A stretch of 31,761 nucleotides of DNA from a virus: positions 1 to 31,761 of IMG/VR virus record IMGVR_UViG_3300009172_001144. The stretch is one strand, 5' to 3'. The translations under genes were made by a program, and so were the position numbers. Every line of letters starts with the position of its first letter. Positions within the stretch are counted from its first letter, which is position 1. The notes below the pieces were generated by a model. The model made no database searches. It was given only the letters and a program-made list of their open reading frames with translations, and was not told the origin of the DNA. Below are positions 1 through 7,932 of this stretch, piece by piece.

Positions 1-7
1 TAGATGA

Positions 8-760
8 ATGAAGATAGTTTGTGTCGGATCATTTTGTGCTGGCGCTATTATAACTGACATACTAAACGGAACTAAAAGTCCTTTTGAATTATCAGTAGTG
101 CAAAACAGATTTAATCATATACTTAAAGTGCCACTAGGGCACGAATGGAATAATGATGCCCACATACCTTGGCTTCTATTACCAATACATGAAAAAGAAT
201 GGTTAAACTTAACAACTAAATTAACTCAAAGGTCGTGGACAGATGGTAAATGGTTTGCACATCATCAACCACTCTTTCTTATCCCTAATTTAGATATGTT
301 TGAAGAAGTAATTAACATAACAACTACTACAATGAAAAGTAGATGGTTAAGATTTTTAAGACATTATTGGATTGAGATCAACGGTCAAAAAATGATGCAA
401 GAACATGCGTTAGATGAAATTAAAGGAATGATTAATATAATCAAACATGATCCTTCTTGGTTACCAGCAAAAGGTCCTAGTCTTTACGGTGAAGGACCTA
501 AAGTTACTAATATTGAATTTGAAGATGTCGTAAGTGGTAAATGGTGCGAAGAAATAGGCGGTGACATGGATCATATGAATGACTGGAGAAAAAGAAATTC
601 ATTCTTACATGACTTTGCTGAACAAGATCCTGATTTGGTCGATCTTTGGACAACACAAGACAAACATTATATGGATCCTGAGGCTCAAGGAGAATCATGG
701 GAAAGACTGACAATTCAAAGAATAAATAAATTAGTCGAAAACGGGTCAACTAGTGCTTGA
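8..760 (+). CDS. Hypothetical phage protein, 250 aa
   Basis: I do not recognise this protein. It is a soluble-looking 250-residue product with no signal peptide or membrane segment. It begins MKIVCVGSFCAG, a hydrophobic strand then small residues that could be a nucleotide- or sugar-binding fold, but there is no GxxxxGK[ST] P-loop. It is rich in Trp and in acidic residues towards the C-terminus. The ATG at 8 follows stop-like triplets at 1-7, so it probably abuts an upstream gene outside the window. A strong sigma70-type promoter starts within its last codons (757). A sulfotransferase-like or glycan-related role is possible given the glycosyltransferase neighbours, but this is a guess. Confidence 0.75.
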   Translation: MKIVCVGSFCAGAIITDILNGTKSPFELSVVQNRFNHILKVPLGHEWNNDAHIPWLLLPIHEKEWLNLTTKLTQRSWTDGKWFAHHQPLFLIPNLDMFEEVINITTTTMKSRWLRFLRHYWIEINGQKMMQEHALDEIKGMINIIKHDPSWLPAKGPSLYGEGPKVTNIEFEDVVSGKWCEEIGGDMDHMNDWRKRNSFLHDFAEQDPDLVDLWTTQDKHYMDPEAQGESWERLTIQRINKLVENGSTSA

Positions 761-785
761 CTTTTGCAGTCAGGTACAGTATCAT
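757..785 (+). promoter_or_regulatory. sigma70-type promoter upstream of the T-fold-like gene
   Basis: TTGACT (757-762), 17-bp spacer, TATCAT (780-785). The predicted transcription start is near 792, giving a leader of about 14 nt before the ATG at 806. The -35 overlaps the stop of the previous gene. Confidence 0.6.
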
Positions 786-805
786 TACACTATGGATAAA
801 AGAAT

Positions 806-1201
806 ATGAGAAGCATTTGGGTAACATTCAGTAAAGAAGGTATACACATGTATCCTGGTGCTGATACAGATCCTAAGTTAGCAACAGGTGACTGGGACGA
901 TGTATCGTTCTTAGGCTATCCTCACAGACATATATTTCACTTTAAAGTATGGATTGAAGTCTTCCATGATGATAGAGACATAGAGTTTATACAGTTTAAA
1001 AGATGGTTAGAACGTTTGTACGCAGAAGTAGAAAGCAGTACAAGTGTATTACAACTTAATCATAAGAGTTGTGAAATGATCGCAGACGATTTGGCATTAG
1101 AAATACAAACAAAGTATCCGAATCGTTACATAAAGATTTCAGTAGCCGAAGATAATGAAAACGGTTGCGAAATGGAGTATCCGAATGAATCGGGTGCATA
1201 A
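806..1201 (+). CDS. Divergent tunnelling-fold (QueD/PTPS-like) phage protein
   Basis: This 131-residue protein has the pattern of the 6-pyruvoyl-tetrahydropterin synthase / QueD family in miniature. A histidine cluster HRHIFHF opens a beta strand (compare LHGHS in QueD), followed by IEFIQFKRWLERLY where QueD has a DF..LK segment. The C-terminal half (SCEMIADDL, then a strand and VAEDNENG) matches the family's T-E-x-LA helix and the final strand with a glutamate. The LDHxxLN segment is not evident. True QueD is encoded at 7929. The match is my own reading by eye; the protein could be a structural relative with no enzyme activity. Its own sigma70-type promoter lies just upstream. Confidence 0.8.
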   Translation: MRSIWVTFSKEGIHMYPGADTDPKLATGDWDDVSFLGYPHRHIFHFKVWIEVFHDDRDIEFIQFKRWLERLYAEVESSTSVLQLNHKSCEMIADDLALEIQTKYPNRYIKISVAEDNENGCEMEYPNESGA

Positions 1202-1236
1202 CACTAAGGTAATATGAGAATAGAAGGAATATTACA

Positions 1237-1455
1237 ATGTCAAACCCTAAAACTGTTAAAGTTTTTGAGGACCTTGAGGCTTACACAGCCTTCTGTAAAG
1301 AATATGGGTATAAGGTTAAACCCGAACATCTTTACAACAAGAGTAGTCGCATTTGGCGACTATATAGTCAACGTTACGTGGCTAACAAGCCCGTACGAAA
1401 TATGTGGGAATTAGATGGGCAAAAATATGAAAAAAGAAAGCACTACAGAAAGTAA
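1237..1455 (+). CDS. Small basic hypothetical protein, 72 aa
   Basis: I do not recognise it. It is a 72-residue basic, Tyr-rich protein ending in KYEKRKHYRK, without membrane segments or signal peptide. The ATG at 1237 is preceded by GAAGGAATATTACA, a good Shine-Dalgarno with normal spacing. A competing frame starting at 1214 is judged a shadow because it is less protein-like. The end overlaps the next gene by about 40 nt, consistent with translational coupling. The charge would suit RNA or DNA binding, but nothing specific is visible. Confidence 0.7.
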   Translation: MSNPKTVKVFEDLEAYTAFCKEYGYKVKPEHLYNKSSRIWRLYSQRYVANKPVRNMWELDGQKYEKRKHYRK

Positions 1456-2404
1456 AAAAGTAGTTGCTAAAAAGAAACCGGCTGTTAAAAAGAAGACGGT
1501 TACTAAGAAAAAGACTGTAAAAGAAAACAGTGTTGTGGCACAACCTGTTTTACAGAAGATAGAAATGCCCGCTTCCCCTACGAGAGAGAACGGCATTGTT
1601 GTCTTAATTACAGGTGGATTTGATCCGCTACACTCTGGGCATTTAGATTACATTGATTCAGCAAAAGACTTAGGTCGTGAAGGATCATGGCATGGTGCAA
1701 AAGTAGTAGTAGGAGTTAATAGTGATGACTGGCTTGTCAGAAAGAAAGGCAAGGCATTCATGCCAGTTGAAGAACGTGTTAGACTTTTACTAGCAATGCG
1801 TAATGTGGATCAAGTGATTACATTTGATGACACAGACGATTCTAGTATGAATGCTATACACATTACTAGACACATGTTCCCTGATGAACACATTATTTTT
1901 GCTAATGGTGGAGATAGAAACAGTGCTAACATCAAAGAAATGAACTTCCCGGATACAAACTTATCGTTTTCATTCGGAATAGGTGGAGATAAAACTCAAT
2001 CTAGTTCTGATCTTTTAGGTGAATGGGCGGCTCCACGTACTGAACGTGATTGGGGTTACTATCGTGTACTACATGAATTCAGCAGAGAAGTTAAGATTAA
2101 AGAATTAACTGTTGATCCAGGTAAGTCATTAAGTATGCAAAGACATACAGGTCGAGCAGAGTTTTGGTTTGTAGCAAATGGTATTGCTAGTGTGTATACA
2201 GTAGCATATCCTAATGATGCTAAACGTGATGTCGGAGATATACTTGTCGGCAAGTTTGGTAAACATGATTCTACATGGATCCCTGTACAAGATTGGCATA
2301 TGTTAGTAAACAATGAAAGTGAACCACTAACTATTTGTGAGATTCAATATGGTGATAACTGTATTGAAGAAGACATTGAACGAGTATTTAGAAATAAGAA
2401 GTAA
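1415..2404 (+). CDS. Cytidylyltransferase-like domain fused to a cupin, with Lys-rich N-terminal tail
   Basis: Three parts are visible in 329 residues. Residues 1-40 are a Lys/Val/Ala tail with repeated KKxVxKKK units. Residues about 62-200 are a nucleotidyltransferase of the glycerol-3-phosphate cytidylyltransferase superfamily: strand VVLITGGFDPLHSGH with the HSGH signature (73-76), then VVVGVNSDDW and the helix VEERVRLLLAMRNVDQVI. Residues about 225-325 are a cupin resembling type II mannose-6-phosphate isomerase domains (GRAEFWFVANGIA, then WHMLVNN). The family activates a phospho-sugar or polyol phosphate with CTP; the cupin may isomerise or bind the same sugar. A second small nucleotidyltransferase is at 7477 and a glycosyltransferase follows directly, so I infer glycan precursor synthesis. 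The start could also be the ATG at 1427. Confidence 0.85.
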   Translation: MGKNMKKESTTESKKVVAKKKPAVKKKTVTKKKTVKENSVVAQPVLQKIEMPASPTRENGIVVLITGGFDPLHSGHLDYIDSAKDLGREGSWHGAKVVVGVNSDDWLVRKKGKAFMPVEERVRLLLAMRNVDQVITFDDTDDSSMNAIHITRHMFPDEHIIFANGGDRNSANIKEMNFPDTNLSFSFGIGGDKTQSSSDLLGEWAAPRTERDWGYYRVLHEFSREVKIKELTVDPGKSLSMQRHTGRAEFWFVANGIASVYTVAYPNDAKRDVGDILVGKFGKHDSTWIPVQDWHMLVNNESEPLTICEIQYGDNCIEEDIERVFRNKK

Positions 2405-2414
2405 AAGGTAAATT

Positions 2415-3602
2415 ATGCGTAAATTATATTACATGGGCTTAGAACCCTACGAAGCAAGATACACTTTGCAATTGCAAGACTGGAATACAGAAGCATTTGA
2501 AAAACGTGGTCTTGATTATGTAGTTGTTCCGGGCGATCTATTAACAACTGATCAATCTATTGTAACAGGGCAAGTCTTAGACGCACATGGTCGTTCATAC
2601 TTCGGTATGTCACAGATGATGTCATTAGTTAAGTTGATGAAAGAAGGTGAAGTAACTAGCGAAGATTGTATCTTCTTTGAAGATATGTTTCAACCTGGTA
2701 TCGAATCACTTCCTTACATCATGGATCAAGTATCAGAAGAACATAGACCTAAAGTCTTTGTAAGATGTCTAGCACAATCTATCGACCCAGATGATTTCGT
2801 TCATGTTTGGGGCATGGAGAAGTGGATGGGTCTTTATGAGAAGATGGTCAATGAATTTGTTACTGGTGTCTTAGCAACTAATGAAGAAATGGTTGCACAT
2901 ATGAAGATAGCAGGCTGGACCGCCCCTATCTATAATATCTCAGGTCTTGCGTTTGGTAAAGAAGAAGTACGTAGACGTTTATTAGAACTAGAAGAATACA
3001 AACCCTTTGAAGAACGTAAAATGAGAGTAGCATTTACTGCTCGTTGGGACCAAGAAAAGCAACCTGATTTTTACATGGACCTAATTGAAGAATGGTATAA
3101 AAAATATGGTAAGAATCATGGCATAGAGTTCTGTCTCTTATCAGGTGGAGAGTTAAGAAGTAATAACGACTCTTACATGAAACGTACAAAGAAATTACAG
3201 AAACAAAAGAAACTAGTTATCCATGAGAATCTATCTAAGAATGATTACTATAGAATTCTTAATGATACTAGAGTTGTATTCAATTGTGCATTACAAGACT
3301 GGGTAAGCAACACAGTATCAGAAGGTGATGCATTAGGTTGCAATGTTCTATTCCCTGCTTACAGAAGTTTCCCTGAAACGTTTGCTAATGACAGAGATAG
3401 ACTTTATATCCCATGGTCACTAGATGATGTGATCGACAAGATGCATCCGCTATTGAGCATCGAACATCCTAATCAAGGCAAGATATCTGATTGGACTAAC
3501 GGTACTATTGATCGTTGTATTGACATCATGCAAGATGATGGTGAAGAATGGCGTAGAGATAGTACAGATTATCGACAACAAACAAGAGTGAGCAAATTCT
3601 AA
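2415..3602 (+). CDS. GT-B-type glycosyltransferase
   Basis: This 395-residue protein resembles GT-B glycosyltransferases, which move a sugar from an activated donor onto an acceptor. The second Rossmann half begins near residue 197 with MRVAFTARWDQEKQP. It continues with the EFCLLSGGEL strand, VIHENLSKNDYYRILNDT and then NTVSEGDALGCNVLFPAY, the donor-binding S/E-rich motif. The N-terminal half holds acidic, Tyr-rich segments without a signal peptide, so it should act in the cytoplasm. It has a good Shine-Dalgarno (AAAAGG) and follows the cytidylyltransferase-cupin gene by 10 nt, suggesting one pathway. Donor and acceptor cannot be told from sequence; glucosylation of modified DNA is also possible in T4-like phages. 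Confidence 0.8.
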   Translation: MRKLYYMGLEPYEARYTLQLQDWNTEAFEKRGLDYVVVPGDLLTTDQSIVTGQVLDAHGRSYFGMSQMMSLVKLMKEGEVTSEDCIFFEDMFQPGIESLPYIMDQVSEEHRPKVFVRCLAQSIDPDDFVHVWGMEKWMGLYEKMVNEFVTGVLATNEEMVAHMKIAGWTAPIYNISGLAFGKEEVRRRLLELEEYKPFEERKMRVAFTARWDQEKQPDFYMDLIEEWYKKYGKNHGIEFCLLSGGELRSNNDSYMKRTKKLQKQKKLVIHENLSKNDYYRILNDTRVVFNCALQDWVSNTVSEGDALGCNVLFPAYRSFPETFANDRDRLYIPWSLDDVIDKMHPLLSIEHPNQGKISDWTNGTIDRCIDIMQDDGEEWRRDSTDYRQQTRVSKF

Positions 3603-3781
3603 TGTTTGGATTTTTTAAGAAAGACCCAAGAAAGAAACTACAGACACAGTACGAAAAGTTATTATATGATGCAATGATACTACAACGCCAAGGCGACATC
3701 ATGGGATACTCTACAATAACCGAAGAAGCAAACAAGGTACTTGATCAAATTGTACTATTAGATGCTGGAGAGAAACTGTAA
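3602..3781 (+). CDS. DUF6435-like small protein, 59 aa
   Basis: A 59-residue product starting [14 protein letters not shown] and continuing [21 protein letters not shown]. This matches, from memory, the DUF6435 (Lacal_2735-like) family of marine bacterial mini-proteins: [13 protein letters not shown], then an AMxxQRxGDI helix. Function is unknown; the form is a short helical hairpin. The ATG overlaps the previous stop (TAATG) and its stop overlaps the guaC start, so it is translated as part of the operon. Confidence 0.75.
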   Translation: MFGFFKKDPRKKLQTQYEKLLYDAMILQRQGDIMGYSTITEEANKVLDQIVLLDAGEKL

Positions 3782-4878
3782 TGAGAATTGAATCTGAGAT
3801 CAAGTTAGACTTTTCAGATGTATTAATTAAGCCAAAGAGATCAACATTAGGTTCACGCAAGGAAGTTGATTTAAATCGCAGTTACACGTTTAGAAATGCA
3901 ACAGATAATTCATCTTATACGGGTGTTCCTATTATGGCTTCTAACATGGACGGTGTTGGTACATTTGAAATGGCAGATGCCTTAATCAACCAAAAACTAT
4001 TTACATGTCTGGTCAAGACATATTCATCAGCAGAGTTAATACAATACTTTACTACTGGCAACGGACTTGCTAAACGATGTTTTGTTGCTATGAGTATAGG
4101 TATTGCTGAACAAGACTTAAAAAAACTTGATCAGGTAATGAACATGGTCACTATCAAGTTCTTATGCATTGATGTTGCAAACGGTTATTCAGAACGATTC
4201 GCAACAACAGTAGAACAAATCAGAAAAACATACCCAGAACTTATTATCATTGCAGGCAATGTAGTGACAGGTGAAATGACAGAGGAGTTAATATTAAGTG
4301 GAGCAGATATCGTTAAAGTGGGCATTGGGCCTGGTAGTGTTTGTACTACTCGCATTAAGACTGGCGTTGGATATCCGCAACTCTCAGCAATCATGGAATG
4401 TGCCGATGCCGCTCACGGTCTTGGCGGACACATCATTGCTGATGGCGGCTGTAGTAGTTCTGGAGATGTAGCAAAAGCATTTGGTGCTGGTGCAGACTTT
4501 GTTATGCTTGGTGGTATGTTAGCAGGACATGATGAAGGTGGCGGTGAAGTCATTACTAGATCATATATTACAAATGAAACCGGTCCAGATCATGGTATTG
4601 GACATACAGTTCAAAAAAGTTTTGTTGAATTCTACGGCATGAGTAGTAACACAGCAAATATAAAACACTTCGGCGGACTCAAAGAATACAGAAGTTCTGA
4701 AGGTAGAACTGTAAAGATTCCTTATAAGGGTGAAGTATCTAGTACTGTACAAGACATCTTAGGGGGCATTAGAAGCGCCTGTACTTACGCAGGAGCACGT
4801 AAACTCAAAGACTTGAGTAAATGTACTACCTTCATTAGAGTAAATAATCAATATAACAAGATATTTGAAAACAACTAA
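3781..4878 (+). CDS. guaC: GMP reductase
   Basis: GMP reductase converts GMP to IMP and ammonia with NADPH. The 365-residue sequence is close to E. coli GuaC along its whole length (347 aa in E. coli). Visible landmarks are the N-terminal [22 protein letters not shown], the catalytic loop GPGSVCTTR with Cys188, and the phosphate-binding segment [30 protein letters not shown] and FYGMSSNTA mark it as GMPR rather than IMP dehydrogenase, as does the absence of a CBS insert. SD GGAGAG lies upstream and the stop overlaps the next ATG. In a phage already encoding GTP-consuming FolE and a purine phosphoribosyltransferase, it probably rebalances guanine and adenine pools; that role is inferred. Confidence 0.96.
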   Translation: MRIESEIKLDFSDVLIKPKRSTLGSRKEVDLNRSYTFRNATDNSSYTGVPIMASNMDGVGTFEMADALINQKLFTCLVKTYSSAELIQYFTTGNGLAKRCFVAMSIGIAEQDLKKLDQVMNMVTIKFLCIDVANGYSERFATTVEQIRKTYPELIIIAGNVVTGEMTEELILSGADIVKVGIGPGSVCTTRIKTGVGYPQLSAIMECADAAHGLGGHIIADGGCSSSGDVAKAFGAGADFVMLGGMLAGHDEGGGEVITRSYITNETGPDHGIGHTVQKSFVEFYGMSSNTANIKHFGGLKEYRSSEGRTVKIPYKGEVSSTVQDILGGIRSACTYAGARKLKDLSKCTTFIRVNNQYNKIFENN

Positions 4879-5486
4879 TGGATCCAAGTTTAATTATTAT
4901 CGATAACTTTTATAATGATGATAGTATGAGAGATATTGCTCTCTCCTGTGATTATTATCCTGAGAAAATATCAAAAGGTTACCCTAATGGTAACGCTCCC
5001 TGGCCAGGCAAGATGAGCAAAGAAGCACATAGTCCAGTTTGGATCGATGCTGTTGTCTCTAAACAATTAAACAAGAATCTTAGACAGATGCGGCAAATGG
5101 ACAGTGGTCATTTTAGAATAAGTCAGGCAACTAATGAACACGGCATGTTTGATAATATGATACATGCAGACGGTACTAACAATGACTATTATGCCGGTGT
5201 AGTTTATCTTTCTAAAGACCAAGACGCAACTCCAGGAACATTATTCTATAAACAAAACTCTACTGGACTAAATCGTTTAGTGGATGAGGAGCAACTAAAT
5301 ATGTTAGTTCTAAACAAAGAAGACAAAGACATAACCAAATGGACAATGCATACAAGTTCTAATATCGTATACAATCGATTAATTATTTATCCTGCATATA
5401 AGTTTCATGGAATCGGCCCGTGCTTTGGAACATCAGATGATACGGCTAGAATAGTACAACTTTTTAATTGGATAGATATTAAATGA
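4878..5486 (+). CDS. 2OG-Fe(II) oxygenase-fold protein (DUF6445-like)
   Basis: The 202-residue protein has the facial-triad layout of 2-oxoglutarate/Fe(II) dioxygenases: His96-x-Asp98 in MIHADGT, followed by the strand YYAGVVYLS. A distal His177 sits in AYKFHG, and Arg191 in TARIVQLFNW could bind the 2OG carboxylate. Together with the start IIIDNFY and the spacing, it resembles the DUF6445 family. Such enzymes hydroxylate or demethylate proteins, bases or sugars; the substrate here is unknown. Marine T4-like phages commonly carry several members. It is coupled to guaC by TAATG and to the next gene by ATGA. Confidence 0.85.
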   Translation: MDPSLIIIDNFYNDDSMRDIALSCDYYPEKISKGYPNGNAPWPGKMSKEAHSPVWIDAVVSKQLNKNLRQMRQMDSGHFRISQATNEHGMFDNMIHADGTNNDYYAGVVYLSKDQDATPGTLFYKQNSTGLNRLVDEEQLNMLVLNKEDKDITKWTMHTSSNIVYNRLIIYPAYKFHGIGPCFGTSDDTARIVQLFNWIDIK

Positions 5487-6484
5487 ATGTTTTAATAACT
5501 GGTGGGTGTTCTTATTCACAGATCAACAATACAGATACTGTATGGTGTAAGCATCTACAAGAATCACTTGGCTTTAGATTTGTAGCACATCTCGGCCACG
5601 GAGCGGCTGGCAATGCAATTATCTCACGTAAAATTATTTCTAAAGTATTAGAAGTAATTGAAGAAGGACATAAACCTGAAGATATATTAGTAGGTATTAT
5701 GTGGTCAGGTGCTGATAGACAATCACATTACAGTCCAAATTTTGATCATAACTGGAATAGAGTTACAGTGTTGGGCCCTCCGTCCAAACCAGACTTTAAA
5801 GTATTAATGAACAGATTTTCAGAACCACAGGACCAGTTCCGATCTAAGAGGCCTGTATTAGTAGATTTAGATAAGAAAGAAAAATTTTATGAACAATGGG
5901 AACATTGCACTAATCCTCTTGGAATAAGAAATTTTAATAACCCTAGTCATTATATCTTTAATTCTCATTGGAATGATGAATTGACTAGTCATTATTTTGA
6001 ATATTTTGCTAATCCTGATAAGGCTATATTAGAAACATGCGAACATATTTTAAGAACACAATGGTTCCTTAAAGATAAAGGTATTAAATATTTCTTTACT
6101 GAATATGATTGGGATTGTTTCGCATACGGTGGACCGGCTAGTTATGGTAATGACCCGGAGGATCATCCTGGTCATAACTTTAATCCTGGTGGTAACTCAT
6201 ATGGGGGAATTTACAGTAAACATAGTGAATGTATTCAATACCCAGGAGAGTACACTAGAGAAGATTCTCAAATATGTCAACTTGATCCGGAAATCAATTA
6301 TCTTTATGATGCTATAGATAGAAATTACTTTTTACCTATTAAAAATTTAGGGCAATGGGCAAAAGAAGTATCAATACATGAGTTTGCACGTGAAAAAGAT
6401 CCGCATCCTAGTACAGAACAACATAAAGACTTCACACAACAAATCATATTACCCTTTTTACTTGAAAAATATAATATACAGTAG
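5483..6484 (+). CDS. SGNH/GDSL-like hydrolase
   Basis: The 333-residue protein shows the blocks of SGNH hydrolases. Block I is GGCSYS with candidate nucleophile Ser10, then GHGAAGN (38-44) supplying the Gly and Asn oxyanion residues, and GIMWSGADR as the following strand. Near the C-terminus, DPHPS (306-310) supplies the Asp/His pair. Known SGNH enzymes deacetylate or de-esterify glycans and lipids, and phage versions of this compact kind also occur with glycan-modifying genes. There is no signal peptide, so it acts in the cytoplasm or on the assembling virion. The start overlaps the upstream stop (ATGA). The promoter for folE begins in its last 25 bases. Confidence 0.75.
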   Translation: MNVLITGGCSYSQINNTDTVWCKHLQESLGFRFVAHLGHGAAGNAIISRKIISKVLEVIEEGHKPEDILVGIMWSGADRQSHYSPNFDHNWNRVTVLGPPSKPDFKVLMNRFSEPQDQFRSKRPVLVDLDKKEKFYEQWEHCTNPLGIRNFNNPSHYIFNSHWNDELTSHYFEYFANPDKAILETCEHILRTQWFLKDKGIKYFFTEYDWDCFAYGGPASYGNDPEDHPGHNFNPGGNSYGGIYSKHSECIQYPGEYTREDSQICQLDPEINYLYDAIDRNYFLPIKNLGQWAKEVSIHEFAREKDPHPSTEQHKDFTQQIILPFLLEKYNIQ

Positions 6485-6490
6485 TATAAT
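6462..6490 (+). promoter_or_regulatory. sigma70-type promoter for folE
   Basis: TTGAAA (6462-6467), 17-bp spacer, TATAAT (6485-6490); predicted start near 6497, leaving a leader of about 70 nt before folE. A T4-late-like box overlaps the start region immediately downstream. Confidence 0.7.
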
Positions 6491-6491
6491 G

Positions 6492-6500
6492 TATAAATAC
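6492..6500 (+). promoter_or_regulatory. T4-late-like promoter box TATAAATAC
   Basis: TATAAATA is the exact T4 late promoter consensus, here followed by C as at 11392 and on the minus strand at 18677. It lies 69 nt upstream of folE and 2 bp after a sigma70 -10, giving a possible dual early/late start. Confidence 0.55.
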
Positions 6501-6568
6501 AGATGTAGCACAAAGGCTACAACACATTTTAGTTTAATAATATCCGCGTTAGGAAGGAGAAAAGACAC

Positions 6569-7240
6569 ATGTCTTATAACAAAACAAAAACCGACCCGGT
6601 TCTAGGGCAAGCAGTACATGAACATTTAGTCAAAGTGGGAGTAGAAACTCCAGTGACTGACAATGGTTTATCTCGTACAGAAAAAATCGATAAAATCGAA
6701 AACAACTTTAATCAAATTATGGATACATTAGGACTTGATCTTACAGATGATAGTCTTATAGACACACCTAAACGTGTTGCTAAGATGTATGTCAATGAAA
6801 TCTTTTGGGGACTTGATTATGATGCGTTCCCTAAAGCAACAGTCGTTGATAACAAAATGCAATACAACGAAATGGTTTTAGAAAGAAACATATCAGTACA
6901 ATCTAATTGTGAGCATCACTTTGTTATTATTGACGGTCTCGCAACTGTTGGATATGTACCTAAACAGAAAGTATTAGGCTTATCTAAGATTAATCGTATC
7001 GTTGAGTACTTTGCTAAAAGACCTCAAATACAAGAACGTTTAACTGAACAAGTTTATCATGCTCTATCATTTATCTTAGAAACTGAAGATGTAGCAGTAA
7101 TGATTGATGCACAACATTATTGTGTTAAGTCAAGAGGTGTAGAAGACACTGGTAGTTCTACTATTACAAGTAGACTAGGTGGTGGATTTAAAAACGACCC
7201 TGAAGTTAGGGCGGAGTTCTTAGCACTAGCAAGGTCATAA
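6569..7240 (+). CDS. folE: GTP cyclohydrolase I
   Basis: FolE opens the guanine ring of GTP to give 7,8-dihydroneopterin triphosphate, the first step of both folate and 7-deazaguanine synthesis. The 223 residues match E. coli FolE (222 aa) closely from residue 45 on. Seen are the zinc ligands Cys114, His117 and Cys185, the catalytic-site stretches NCEHHFVIIDG and IDAQHYCVKSRG, and the binding helix GLSKINRIVEYFAKRPQ. The ATG has an excellent SD (GGAAGGAG) 8 nt upstream. With QueD at 7929 and QueE at 10490 it supplies the queuosine/deazaguanine route. Transcription can start at both a sigma70-type and a T4-late-like box upstream. Confidence 0.97.
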   Translation: MSYNKTKTDPVLGQAVHEHLVKVGVETPVTDNGLSRTEKIDKIENNFNQIMDTLGLDLTDDSLIDTPKRVAKMYVNEIFWGLDYDAFPKATVVDNKMQYNEMVLERNISVQSNCEHHFVIIDGLATVGYVPKQKVLGLSKINRIVEYFAKRPQIQERLTEQVYHALSFILETEDVAVMIDAQHYCVKSRGVEDTGSSTITSRLGGGFKNDPEVRAEFLALARS

Positions 7241-7243
7241 GTT

Positions 7244-7480
7244 ATGGCAGGTCCAATATTACCTGATCAGGATGATATCATGTCCAAGATCCGTAAGATG
7301 AATATAGAAATGACTTCACCTTACAACGATGGATATATGTCATGGGGCATTAAGCAAGACTTATATATTCTTAAATTCTTTTTAGATAAGATTATTGCAG
7401 ATGCACCTACGTTTGTGGGCGAAGATGAATGGCTTAAGGACAAAGAACAAGAAGTAATGATGGAGATATTGAAGAAGTGA
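7244..7480 (+). CDS. Small hypothetical protein, 78 aa
   Basis: I do not recognise this 78-residue protein. It is probably helical in its second half (GIKQDLYILKFFLDKIIADAP), acidic, and has no membrane segment. It sits 3 nt after folE and its stop overlaps the GTG start of the next gene (GTGA), so it belongs to the folE operon. Similar short acidic proteins of this form recur in T4-like marine phages, by memory. Confidence 0.7.
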   Translation: MAGPILPDQDDIMSKIRKMNIEMTSPYNDGYMSWGIKQDLYILKFFLDKIIADAPTFVGEDEWLKDKEQEVMMEILKK

Positions 7481-7932
7481 TTTTTAATAACGTAAGAAAA
7501 CTCAAAGACGAGGGTAAGACTATTGGTATTACGTTTAGTACATTTGATTTGTTACATGCAGGACATATTGCAATGTTATCAGAAGCAAAGAATCATTGCG
7601 ATTACTTGATAGCAGGTTTGCAAACTGACCCTACAATAGATCGACCTGATTCAAAGAATCCTCCGATTCAATCAATAGTAGAACGTCAAATACAATTAGC
7701 GGCTACAAGACATGTAGACGAGATTGTAATCTATCAAACAGAACAAGATTTATTAGATTTGCTTTTAGTGTTGCCGATCGATATAAGAATCATAGGCATC
7801 GAATATAAAGACCAAGAGTTTTCTGGTAAAGATATTTGTGAAAGTAGAGATATTAAAGTAATTTATAATGGTAGAGATCATTCATTTAGTTCTTCATCAT
7901 TGAGAAAAAGAGTAGCAGAAGGAGAAAAATGA
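7477..7932 (+). CDS. Cytidylyltransferase-like nucleotidyltransferase, 151 aa
   Basis: A single-domain member of the glycerol-3-phosphate cytidylyltransferase / phosphopantetheine adenylyltransferase superfamily. It begins TIGITFSTFDLLHAGH with the HAGH signature (27-30). There follow AGLQTDPTID, a VERQIQLAATRHVDEIV helix-strand typical of TagD/RfaE-C, and the terminal SSSSLRKRV corresponding to the ISST-type nucleotide motif. It activates a small phosphorylated substrate with CTP or ATP; the exact substrate is not readable. The GTG start overlaps the upstream stop by 4 nt, and the gene overlaps queD by 4 nt. The larger paralogue fused to a cupin is at 1415. Confidence 0.85.
   Translation: MIFNNVRKLKDEGKTIGITFSTFDLLHAGHIAMLSEAKNHCDYLIAGLQTDPTIDRPDSKNPPIQSIVERQIQLAATRHVDEIVIYQTEQDLLDLLLVLPIDIRIIGIEYKDQEFSGKDICESRDIKVIYNGRDHSFSSSSLRKRVAEGEK

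Noticed and set aside
1214-1414. 66-aa frame overlapping the 72-aa gene
   Set aside because: The frame at 1237 has the better SD and more protein-like composition; this one stops at the next gene's start.
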